DNA from: an uncultured Oscillospiraceae bacterium
GTDB taxonomy: Bacteria; Bacillota; Clostridia; Oscillospirales; Acutalibacteraceae
DNA length: 9,050 bases
Assembly (NCBI GenBank): GCA_900540535.1
Contig: UQGM01000068.1
Span: 1 to 9,050 of the forward strand
Direction: 5' to 3'
Shown piece after piece: positions 1 to 6,165 of the stretch (positions within the stretch are counted from its first letter, which is position 1; every line of letters begins with the position of its first letter). The notes under the pieces were generated by a model. That model was not told the DNA's origin. It saw only the letters and a program-made list of their open reading frames with translations, and did no database searches. Position numbers and translations under genes: made by a program.

Positions 1-235
1 AGGGATTTATGTTGTTTTCGCAGAAAAATCAAGAAAACATGAGTAACTTAATAGAACCGAACTATTATTACAAATAATTATTATTTGTGGCAGAAGAATT
101 GGGAAAACGTCGTTTTTAAGAGACTTTCTGTACTAGAATTTTTGGAAAAGTATTTAAAAATGACTTCGATAAGCCTGTTATCAATTCATTTTCACAATGT
201 TATCGTGGCCTTTTTATCCACTACATCCTAAGCAC
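1..235. other. AT-rich stretch without a convincing gene
   Basis: No reading frame here has a start, a ribosome site and a recognisable product. A plus frame open from 55 to 231 has no good start and an unfamiliar translation. Another plus frame (47-136) reads like a hydrophobic strand plus a damaged P-loop and then stops. A short inverted repeat lies at 70-88 (arms ACAAATAA and TTATTTGT). The stretch could be decayed accessory DNA or an intergenic tail of an upstream gene. Confidence 0.4.
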
Positions 236-269
236 AAAAAGAGAAGGAGCCTGGTTCCTTCTCTTTTTT
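236..269. terminator. Bidirectional intrinsic terminator
   Basis: A perfect 13-bp stem (236-248 with 256-268) encloses a 7-nt loop. The plus strand ends the stem in a T-run, and the A-run on the other side gives the minus strand a T-rich tail too. It could stop any transcript coming from the left and also the minus-strand transcript of the XRE gene at 455-691, about 190 nt further on. Confidence 0.75.
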
Positions 270-454
270 CTCTGTTTACTTGACCAGGGGAGGCACATAT
301 TATTTGTTATGGTTAGGATTTTTTAATATTCCGTGCCTTCTCTGCCTTTTCAACTGATTCTTCTGTATATGTTGATTGTGATGCTGGTTCTTTAATCGTC
401 AAAGATACGAATTATAGGAAGATTGAGTAATATGGTTCGCATCAGGTGGATATG
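270..454. other. Intergenic stretch with a possible minus-strand gene remnant
   Basis: No complete gene is visible. On the minus strand a frame open from 411 to a TAA at 313-315 encodes a charged, helix-like tail ending in KAEKARNIKKS. It has only a TTG (400-402) as start and no ribosome site. It may be the decayed 3' end of a small accessory gene, or chance. Confidence 0.25.
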
Positions 455-691
455 CTAAAAGGGCCTCTGCTTTTTTTGATTTTTCTTGTTTTTTACGGGT
501 GGCAAGTCTAATAAAAAATCTGCTGAAACCTGATAAAAGGTGGCGAACAACATAAGTTTATCAAGAGATGGTTCCGTTCTTCCTAATTTATAGTAAGCAT
601 AAGTAGAACGATCGATGCCCATTGCTTTCGCTATGTCTTCCTGCGTTAGAAGATAGATGTTCCTTAAATTCCACAGCTTTTCAGATAACAA
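455..691 (-). CDS. Small XRE-family (Cro/CI-type) DNA-binding regulator
   Basis: This 78-residue protein is almost entirely one Cro/CI-type helix-turn-helix domain (about residues 2-62). The recognition region reads TQEDIAKAMGIDRSTYAYYKLGRTEPS, given here only as a family hallmark, followed by the usual LDKLMLFATFYQVSADFLLDL helices. The last 15 residues are a basic, Lys-rich tail. The start is TTG at 689-691, preceded by a purine-rich AGAGAG-like site and a good promoter (747-775). Proteins of this size usually act as repressors or antirepressors of accessory elements, often controlling themselves and a divergent neighbour. Here the neighbour is another XRE gene 194 bp away on the plus strand. 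Its target is not deducible. Base composition is AT-rich, unlike the trp genes. Confidence 0.8.
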   Translation of the reverse strand: MLSEKLWNLRNIYLLTQEDIAKAMGIDRSTYAYYKLGRTEPSLDKLMLFATFYQVSADFLLDLPPVKNKKNQKKQRPF

Positions 692-733
692 TTTGCTTTC
701 TCTCTAATATCTAATCGGGATAAATATTTCTAA

Positions 734-813
734 TAAAGATAAATTGATTATAATTCTGTTGCTAACCCAGGTCAATAAAAAGCTTAATAAATCATTTATA
801 AAGATAATTATCT
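734..813. promoter_or_regulatory. Candidate operator sites between the divergent XRE genes
   Basis: The nonamer TAAAGATAA occurs twice in the same orientation, at 734-742 (just downstream of the minus-strand -10) and at 799-807 (upstream of the plus-strand -35). The second copy is part of a perfect 12-bp palindrome AGATAATTATCT (802-813). Sites placed beside both promoters are what a shared XRE operator would look like. In such an AT-rich region chance is a real alternative. Confidence 0.3.
747..775 (-). promoter_or_regulatory. Promoter of the minus-strand XRE gene
   Basis: Read on the minus strand, TTGACC (770-775) and TATAAT (747-752) are separated by exactly 17 bp, a near-consensus vegetative promoter. 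The predicted start is near 740, giving a leader of about 50 nt before the TTG start at 691. Confidence 0.7.
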
Positions 814-823
814 GTTATATATC

Positions 824-851
824 TTGAAAAAATCGTAAAAACAGATATACT
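824..851 (+). promoter_or_regulatory. Promoter of the plus-strand XRE gene
   Basis: TTGAAA (824-829) and TATACT (846-851) are 16 bp apart. The predicted start near 858 gives a leader of about 28 nt to the GTG at 886. The -10 overlaps an inverted repeat, ATAC (847-850) and GTAT (856-859), which could be an operator half-site pair. Confidence 0.65.
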
Positions 852-885
852 AATTGTATTAGAAGTAAACAAAGTGAGGTGCGCT

Positions 886-1230
886 GTGGACACCAAAAAT
901 GTAAAGCAGTCCGTTGGGAAGAAAATAAAGTTCTTTAGAGAAAAATGTGGGTTTACTCAGGAAGAATTATCTGAAAGAGTAGGACTATCGCAAAACTATC
1001 TCTCATCCATAGAAAGAGGATTAAGTTTTCCAAGTCCAGGGAAATTGGTTTTAATTATTGATGAACTCGATATTTCGGCGGATCAATTATTTGAAGATGT
1101 AATTAAAAATTCCGTTCAAATGAAAAGTTCCTTATTATCAGAAAAGATTCAACATTTACCCATTGATGGACAAAAGTTTATTTTATCGGTGTTAGCTGTT
1201 CTGATCCAAGAAATAGAAAAAAGATTTTGA
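886..1230 (+). CDS. XRE-family transcriptional regulator
   Basis: The protein has 114 residues. A Cro/CI-type helix-turn-helix domain covers about residues 9-67: FTQEELSERVGLSQNYLSSI holds the two DNA-contacting helices, and PSPGKLVLIIDELDISADQL the following ones. A C-terminal segment from about residue 84 is predicted helical and hydrophobic, probably for dimerisation. I chose GTG at 886 over the in-frame GTG at 874 because GAGGTG at 876-881 is a strong ribosome site 4 nt before it. The upstream start would lie on top of that site. A near-consensus promoter lies at 824-851. A small broken gene follows after 19 bp and probably shares the transcript. The role is likely repression of itself or of a lost or neighbouring mobile element; the targets are unknown. 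It is AT-rich relative to the trp genes. Confidence 0.85.
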   Translation: MDTKNVKQSVGKKIKFFREKCGFTQEELSERVGLSQNYLSSIERGLSFPSPGKLVLIIDELDISADQLFEDVIKNSVQMKSSLLSEKIQHLPIDGQKFILSVLAVLIQEIEKRF

Positions 1231-1249
1231 ATGCATGGAGAAACTAATT

Positions 1250-1458
1250 ATGGCTATGAAGAACCAAATGCAAGAAAAACCTATTGATTTAATGGAAGGC
1301 TTTGTTGACGGAAAACTTGTTTCCGTAGCGAAGGGGTATCGCTCATCGAAGTATAGAAGGTTGATAAAGAGCCGCCACTAGGTACTATTGTATATAGGAG
1401 GCTTTCCCCGGAAGAATATAAAGAAGCCGAAAAGTTTCTTAAAAACAGTACTCAATGA
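1250..1458 (+). pseudogene. Frameshifted small hypothetical gene downstream of the XRE regulator
   Basis: From ATG 1250 a frame runs 43 codons to TAG at 1379-1381, ending in an implausible basic tail. Switching frame at about 1357-1358 (AGA|AGG) gives a continuous, protein-like second half (VDKEPPLGTIVYRRLSPEEY and on) that ends at TGA 1456-1458. Restoring one A in the AGAAGG run would make a single protein of about 69 residues: an N-terminal half (MEGFVDGKLVSV...) and an acidic, Pro/Glu-rich C-terminal half. GGAG at 1237-1240 is a fair ribosome site 9 nt before ATG. The gene follows the XRE gene by 19 nt and precedes a terminator, so it was probably the second gene of that operon. I do not recognise the family. 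A sequencing error or true decay would look the same. Confidence 0.6.
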
Positions 1459-1463
1459 AGGCT

Positions 1464-1493
1464 AAAGCAGAGGTTATGCACTCTGCTTTTTTT
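1464..1493 (+). terminator. Intrinsic terminator of the XRE operon
   Basis: A 9-bp stem (AAAGCAGAG at 1464-1472 with CTCTGCTTT at 1481-1489) has an 8-nt loop and runs into seven T's (1487-1493). It begins 5 nt after the stop of the broken small gene and closes the plus-strand operon. Confidence 0.8.
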
Positions 1494-1529
1494 CTTTACT
1501 TGGAAGTGATTCCAGGTAAAGAAAAAAGG
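1486..1529. repeat. Long inverted repeat overlapping the terminator tail
   Basis: Bases 1486-1505 pair with 1510-1529 over 20 positions without a bulge (two G-T wobbles on the plus strand, at 1500/1515 and 1487/1528), closed by a GTGA loop of GNRA type. The left arm contains the T-run of the terminator at 1464-1493, so the two structures compete. Either strand could fold. Confidence 0.6.
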
Positions 1530-1713
1530 GGCCGTTCGACACCCCGGTGGTATATCCAAGTTTTACAGAAGGTAAAGCTGCCTGTCACAGGTTTCAGTTA
1601 TGCTCTGCTATTATTTGTGGATAATAGCTCCTATGCCAGTTGATACAAGGTCTGTCAAGGGGCCTTTCTGCAGAAGTTACGGATTATTCCGTAAAATATG
1701 TGAGTAAAACCGT
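1530..1713. other. Intergenic spacer rich in small inverted repeats
   Basis: I see no gene. Short palindromes lie at 1581-1591 (CCTGT/ACAGG), 1607-1628 (GCTATTAT/ATAATAGC, 6-nt loop), 1666-1675 (TTCTGCAGAA) and 1677-1694 (TTACGGA/TCCGTAA, 4-nt loop). A plus frame (1455-1643) crosses the terminator and is not coding. The spacer separates the accessory block from the trp operon. Confidence 0.4.
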
Positions 1714-1747
1714 TTAGGGCAGTTCTATTAAGCAAGAACTGCCCTAA
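1714..1747 (-). terminator. trp: Probable trp operon terminator hairpin
   Basis: A perfect 13-bp stem (1714-1726 with 1735-1747, containing AGGGCAGTTCT) with an 8-nt loop lies 40 nt past the trpA stop. The minus-strand tail (ACGGTTTTAC) has only a short T-run. The plus-strand side has T-rich sequence five bases after the stem, so it may also work in the other direction. Confidence 0.6.
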
Positions 1748-1787
1748 CTATGTTTTTGCTTTTTCTTGGTACATAAATATAACAAAT

Positions 1788-2558
1788 TTACCTCATGGCA
1801 TCCTTCATTGATTTTATATATTCGCCTATATGATTCGGCGCCTCTTTGCCGTATTTTTCAAGCAGCTTTATAATAGCCGAACCGACGATTGCACCGTCAG
1901 CAATATCCGCCATTTTCTTTGCCTGCTCCGGTGTGGAAATACCAAACCCAATCGCACAAGGTATACCGGTATTTTCTCTTACCACTTTCACAATAGAAGT
2001 AAGGTCTGTCTTGATTTCGCTTCTCGTACCCGTAACGCCGAGACTGGAAACGATATATAAGAAACCTTCTGCTTCTTTTGCAATCATGGCAATGCGGTTT
2101 TCAGACGTCGGTGCAATCAATGACACTAAATCAACGCCATACTTGTGGCAAAGCGGCAAAAATTCTTCTTTTTCCTCAAACGGCAAATCTGGCAGAATGA
2201 GGCCATCAATTTCAATATTCTTACAGGTGGATATAAATTTTTCTGCGCCATAGGAGAACACCACATTGGAATAAGTCATGAAAACCATCGGCACTTTTAC
2301 ATCATAGCGAAGTTTTTTGACAAATGCGAATATTTTATCTGTTGTAACGCCTCCGCTCAGCGCCCTAATGTTTGCTTCCTGAATAACAGGTCCTTCGGCG
2401 GTTGGATCGGAGAACGGGATGCCAAGCTCAATGAGATCCGCACCGTTTTCTACAGCGGCACGGATAGCGGCGGCTGTCGTTTCCAGATCAGGGTCACCGC
2501 AAGTGATAAAGGCGATAAACGCCTTGCCGTTTTCAAATGCTTTTTTGATGTTACTCAT
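1788..2558 (-). CDS. trpA: Tryptophan synthase alpha subunit
   Basis: TrpA splits indole-3-glycerol phosphate into indole and glyceraldehyde 3-phosphate and passes indole to TrpB through the alpha2beta2 tunnel. The 256-residue TIM barrel shows the family motifs: GDPDLETT near residue 21, ELGIPFSDP with the catalytic Glu at residue 44 (Glu49 of the enteric enzyme), SSLGVTGTR (flexible loop 6), GFGISTPEQ and GAIVGSAI (phosphate site). The expected Asp of ADGP (Asp60 of the enteric enzyme) is Glu55 here (AEGP). I took ATG at 2556-2558 rather than an upstream in-frame codon at 2594, because GGGGAGG (2565-2571) lies 6 nt before it and homologues begin here. It overlaps the trpB stop by 8 nt, so translation is probably coupled. 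It is the last gene of the operon. Confidence 0.96.
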   Translation of the reverse strand: MSNIKKAFENGKAFIAFITCGDPDLETTAAAIRAAVENGADLIELGIPFSDPTAEGPVIQEANIRALSGGVTTDKIFAFVKKLRYDVKVPMVFMTYSNVVFSYGAEKFISTCKNIEIDGLILPDLPFEEKEEFLPLCHKYGVDLVSLIAPTSENRIAMIAKEAEGFLYIVSSLGVTGTRSEIKTDLTSIVKVVRENTGIPCAIGFGISTPEQAKKMADIADGAIVGSAIIKLLEKYGKEAPNHIGEYIKSMKDAMR

Positions 2559-3741
2559 GAAGATCCTCCCCTCTGTAACGGGCAATGGCTGCACAGTCCT
2601 TGTCGCCTCTGCCGGATATGGTAATTACGATGATTTGGCCTTTATCCATTGCCGGCGCGAGCTTCATTGCGTGAGCAACAGCGTGAGCCGATTCGATGGC
2701 GGGAATAATGCCTTCGGTCTTAGCCAGATATTCAAATGCGTTTACCGCTTCATCATCGGTTACAGGCACATATTCCGCTCTGCCAATATCATGCAGGTGA
2801 GCGTGCTCGGGGCCGACGCCGGGGTAGTCCAGCCCAGCTGAGATAGAATAAACGGGAGCGATCTGACCGTATTCATCCTGACAGAAATATGACTTCATAC
2901 CATGGAAGATTCCTACTCTACCAGTGGCAATGGTTGCCGCCGTTTCAAAGGTATCAATACCTCTGCCTGCCGCTTCGCAGCCGATCAGGCGAACGCCCTT
3001 ATCGCCTATGAAATGATAAAAGCTGCCAATGGCATTGGAGCCGCCGCCGACACAAGCGATGACCGCATCGGGCAGTCTGCCTTCTTTCTCTTGGATCTGC
3101 TCCTTGATTTCTTTAGAAATAACCGCTTGAAAATCACGAACGATAGTGGGGAATGGATGCGGCCCCATAACAGAACCAAGACAGTAGTGCGTATCGCTGA
3201 TCCGGGAAGTCCACTCACGCATCGCTTCGGATACAGCGTCCTTTAAGGTGGCTGTGCCTGTCCTCACAGGAATGACCTCAGCGCCAAGCAAACGCATACG
3301 GTACACATTAAGCGCCTGACGGACAGTATCTTCCTCGCCCATAAAGACCACGCATTCCATTCCCATCAGTGCGGCGGCGGTTGCCGTGGCCACACCATGC
3401 TGACCGGCTCCGGTTTCAGCAATCAGACGCGTTTTGCCCATCTTCTTTGCGAGAAGCGCCTGGCCGAGAACATTATTGATCTTATGTGCCCCGGTGTGGT
3501 TTAGATCCTCACGTTTGAGGTAAATTTTTGCACCCCCGAGGTCTTTTGTCATTTTCGCAGCGAAATACAGCCTTGAAGGCCTGCCTGCGTATTCGTTGAA
3601 AAGTTCGGTAAGCTCTCTATTAAATTCGGGATCGTTTTTGTAATGGTTATACGCTTCTTCCAGTTCAATGACGGCGTTCATCAGCGTTTCGGGAATATAC
3701 TGACCGCCGTGAATACCGAAGCGCCCGTTTGGGTTTGTCAT
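2551..3741 (-). CDS. trpB: Tryptophan synthase beta subunit
   Basis: TrpB is the PLP enzyme that condenses indole with L-serine to tryptophan. The 396-residue length is normal for the TrpB1 type that partners TrpA. The PLP lysine is Lys87 in HTGAHKINN, the catalytic Glu is Glu109 in AETGAGQHG, the phosphate-binding loop GGGSN is at 232-236, Asp305 lies in GLDYPGVGPEH, Glu350 in IPAIESAHA and the PLP-N1 serine in ISGRGDKD near 376. This numbering matches the Salmonella enzyme almost exactly, so the protein is intact. The ATG overlaps the trpF stop as ATGA; the ribosome site AAGGAAG precedes it. The 3' end overlaps trpA by 8 nt, in keeping with balanced synthesis of the two subunits. Confidence 0.98.
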   Translation of the reverse strand: MTNPNGRFGIHGGQYIPETLMNAVIELEEAYNHYKNDPEFNRELTELFNEYAGRPSRLYFAAKMTKDLGGAKIYLKREDLNHTGAHKINNVLGQALLAKKMGKTRLIAETGAGQHGVATATAAALMGMECVVFMGEEDTVRQALNVYRMRLLGAEVIPVRTGTATLKDAVSEAMREWTSRISDTHYCLGSVMGPHPFPTIVRDFQAVISKEIKEQIQEKEGRLPDAVIACVGGGSNAIGSFYHFIGDKGVRLIGCEAAGRGIDTFETAATIATGRVGIFHGMKSYFCQDEYGQIAPVYSISAGLDYPGVGPEHAHLHDIGRAEYVPVTDDEAVNAFEYLAKTEGIIPAIESAHAVAHAMKLAPAMDKGQIIVITISGRGDKDCAAIARYRGEDLHE

Positions 3742-4346
3742 AATCCAGCTTCCTTTCTGACAGCGGCAATGAATGCCGCCATTTTTGTTTTATCTTTTAC
3801 TCCATCGGTTTCAATTCCTGAGCTGACATCCACCGCAAATGGATAGAGTGCTTTAACTGCACTCGCCGCATTGCGGGCATCAAGCCCTCCAGCGAGAAAA
3901 TACGGTCTTCTGATGCTTTTCACGAACCCCCAATCGAATACTTCCCCCGTACCTGCACCGGAATCAAGAAGGATATAATCCGCCGTACTTTGTTCCGCGA
4001 TTTTTATATCCTTTACAGTTTTAATGCGAAAAGCCTTGATGATTTTCTTATCCGTAAGCAGCCGCAACTGTGCAATATAATCTTCATCCTCGTCACCGTG
4101 AAGCTGTGCAATGTCGATAATGTCATCCTGCAGCAGCTTCGCAATATTTTGCGGATCTTCATTTACAAACACACCGACTGCCTGTATCTCGGACGAAAGC
4201 CGGCTTTTCAGCTCTGCCGCTTTTTCGTATGTTACATAACGCCTGCTTTTCGGTGCAAACACGAATCCAATGTAGTCCGGCTTCAATTCGTTTGCATTCT
4301 CTATATCACAAGTTCGGGAAAGTCCGCAAAATTTAATCTTCGTCAT
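3738..4346 (-). CDS. trpF: Phosphoribosylanthranilate isomerase
   Basis: TrpF performs the Amadori rearrangement of phosphoribosylanthranilate to the carboxyphenylamino deoxyribulose phosphate used by TrpC. The 202-residue TIM barrel is a stand-alone enzyme, not the TrpC-TrpF fusion of enteric bacteria. The general base Cys7 sits in KFCGLSR, the general acid is Asp128 in LLDSGAGTG, and FLAGGLDARN and VDVSSGIET form the phosphate-binding loops. GVFVN and QLHGDE are also typical. Its ATG overlaps the trpC stop as ATGA. The sequence before it has only a weak GGGG-type ribosome site, so it probably depends on translational coupling to trpC. Confidence 0.96.
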   Translation of the reverse strand: MTKIKFCGLSRTCDIENANELKPDYIGFVFAPKSRRYVTYEKAAELKSRLSSEIQAVGVFVNEDPQNIAKLLQDDIIDIAQLHGDEDEDYIAQLRLLTDKKIIKAFRIKTVKDIKIAEQSTADYILLDSGAGTGEVFDWGFVKSIRRPYFLAGGLDARNAASAVKALYPFAVDVSSGIETDGVKDKTKMAAFIAAVRKEAGL

Positions 4347-5125
4347 ATTGTACCCCGCAGTTCATCAAGCTTGGCTTTTTTGTCGGGTGCCCGCATAAGG
4401 ACTTCGCCAATCAAAACAGCATCCACACCGATTTCACGGAGCTTTGATATATCTTCCGCACTGCTTACCCCACTTTCGGAAACAAACAGCATATCACGGG
4501 GGATTAGTTCTCTGAGCCTGCGGCTATTGTCCGTATCCACGGAAAAGTCTTTCAGGTTCCGGTTATTGACGCCGACGATGCGTGCTCCTGCATGAAGTGC
4601 GGTTTGTACTTCGTTTTCATCATGCGCTTCAACCAATGCGGATAATCCGAGTTCATCACAAATGCTGATATATGATTTGATTTGTTCCTCACTTAAAATA
4701 GAACAGATCAGCAGCACCGCCGATGCACCAAGGACCTTTGCCTCGTAGATCATATATTCATCTACTGTGAAGTCCTTCCGCAGACAGGGGATGGATACAG
4801 CGGAGGTAATTTCACGGAGGTATTCGTCACTGCCTAAAAACCATTTCGGTTCTGTCAGCACGGAAATACAGTCCGCTCCCGCCGCTTCGTACTCCTTTGC
4901 AATTCGCAGATATGGAAAATCGGGAGCGATGAGTCCTTTTGAGGGAGACGCCTTTTTGCACTCACAGATAAAGGAAACCCCCGGCTTTCTCAGTGCGTTT
5001 TCAAAAGCAAAGGAGCCTTTTGGGCGGGATAAGGCTTGCCGCCTGATTTCTTCGGGCGGTATTTTCTTTTTCGCCTCAGCCGCACGTTCCCTGGCGTGTT
5101 CGGCAAGCTGATCGAGAATGGTCAT
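4343..5125 (-). CDS. trpC: Indole-3-glycerol-phosphate synthase
   Basis: TrpC closes the indole ring by decarboxylation and dehydration. The 260-residue protein is a monofunctional TIM barrel with the N-terminal extension typical of the family. Catalytic and binding motifs are in place: ECKKASPSKG (residues 55-64, with Glu55 and Lys57), LRKDF (Lys117, the general acid), LVEAHDENE (Glu166), GVNNRNL (about 185-191) and SESG (Glu217). The usual hydrophobic residue between the E and KK of the first motif is Cys here, which is a mild change. Start ATG overlaps the trpD stop as ATGA and has a very strong site, GGAGGTGA, 4 nt ahead, making it one of the better-initiated genes of the operon. Confidence 0.97.
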   Translation of the reverse strand: MTILDQLAEHARERAAEAKKKIPPEEIRRQALSRPKGSFAFENALRKPGVSFICECKKASPSKGLIAPDFPYLRIAKEYEAAGADCISVLTEPKWFLGSDEYLREITSAVSIPCLRKDFTVDEYMIYEAKVLGASAVLLICSILSEEQIKSYISICDELGLSALVEAHDENEVQTALHAGARIVGVNNRNLKDFSVDTDNSRRLRELIPRDMLFVSESGVSSAEDISKLREIGVDAVLIGEVLMRAPDKKAKLDELRGTI

Positions 5126-6162
5126 GCTGTCACCTCCGCCGAATCGGGACGGTTGCTGACTTCGATCAGTTTGTGCAATGTCCCAAGCGCCTTACCGGAA
5201 TCAATCATCTCTGCGGCAAGTACGATTCCTTCTTTCAGGCTGTCAGCCTTACCGCCTATATAGAGTGCGGCACCAGCATTCATAAGAACAGCATTTCTCT
5301 TATGACCCTTTTCACCGTTTAAGATTGCAAGCGTAATTTTAGCATTTTCTTTGGGTGTGCCGCCCTTTAAATCCTCTTTGGTGCAGCATTCAAAACCGAA
5401 GTCTTCTGGAGTGATAACGGAGGATTTGAACCAACCGTCTTTAATTTCGCAGATCGTAGTCGGTGCGCTCATGGAAATCTCATCCAGCTTATCCTGGCCG
5501 TACACCACCATGCCCCGCTTGATTCCGAGGCTGATCAGAACCTGTGCCAGCGGTTCAACCAGATAATCGTCATACACGCCGAGAAGCTGCATAGAAGGTG
5601 TACCTGGATTTGTCAGCGGACCAAGAATGTTGAACACGGTGCGAAAACCAAGTTCCTTGCGGATAGCGCCCACATACTTCATAGATGTATGATACTTCTG
5701 TGCGAAGAAAAAGCACATACCAGCATCATTCAAAAGCTCGATACATTTTGCGGGGCTTTGCTGAATGTTTACGCCAAGAGCTTCCAGACAATCTGCCGTT
5801 CCGCACTGGGAGGATGCGGCTCTGTTGCCATGCTTTGCGACTTTCATACCGCCTGCGGCTGCAACGAGCGCAGAGGTCGTGGAAATATTGAAGCTGTGCG
5901 CATTATCGCCTCCAGTTCCAACGATTTCAAAGAGCTCCATCCCGGTTTCCACCTTGGTAGCATGTGCTCGCATCGCCGCCGCACAACCTGCGATTTCATC
6001 TGTTGTTTCCGCTCTGGCGCTTTTGGTAGACAGAGCCGCAAGGAATGCGGCATTCTGTGTCGGGGTGGTTTCACCGCTCATAATTTCGTTCATGACGGTG
6101 TATGCCTCATCATAGGTAAGGTCTTCTTTATTTACAATCTTTACAATTGCTTCTTTAATCAT
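5122..6162 (-). CDS. trpD: Anthranilate phosphoribosyltransferase
   Basis: TrpD transfers phosphoribose from PRPP to anthranilate. The 346-residue protein has the helical N-terminal domain and the alpha/beta domain of the family. The PRPP/pyrophosphate loop GTGGD is at residues 82-86, followed by FNIST. KHGNR is at 110-114, RTVFNILGPLTNP at about 174-186, and the metal-binding pair Asp227-Glu228 lies in DKLDEIS. The segment after KHGNR reads AASSQCGTADCLEALG, slightly different from the common SVSS-SG-ADVLEALG form. It is not fused to a glutaminase domain, since trpG is separate. The ATG follows the trpG stop by 3 nt, with AGGAG overlapping the end of trpG as its ribosome site. Confidence 0.97.
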   Translation of the reverse strand: MIKEAIVKIVNKEDLTYDEAYTVMNEIMSGETTPTQNAAFLAALSTKSARAETTDEIAGCAAAMRAHATKVETGMELFEIVGTGGDNAHSFNISTTSALVAAAGGMKVAKHGNRAASSQCGTADCLEALGVNIQQSPAKCIELLNDAGMCFFFAQKYHTSMKYVGAIRKELGFRTVFNILGPLTNPGTPSMQLLGVYDDYLVEPLAQVLISLGIKRGMVVYGQDKLDEISMSAPTTICEIKDGWFKSSVITPEDFGFECCTKEDLKGGTPKENAKITLAILNGEKGHKRNAVLMNAGAALYIGGKADSLKEGIVLAAEMIDSGKALGTLHKLIEVSNRPDSAEVTA

Positions 6163-6165
6163 GAC

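Noticed and set aside
874..885. GTG at 874 as start of the second XRE gene
   Set aside because: It overlaps the ribosome site GAGGTG (876-881) that serves the GTG at 886 and has no site of its own.
1530..1560. GTTCGAC flanked by G and C runs, resembling a tRNA T-arm
   Set aside because: Stem lengths do not fit a T-arm and no acceptor or anticodon arm can be found around it, so neither a tRNA nor an attachment-site remnant is supported.
1455..1643. 62-codon plus-strand ORF
   Set aside because: It begins inside the last codons of the broken gene and crosses the terminator and the long inverted repeat. No ribosome site.
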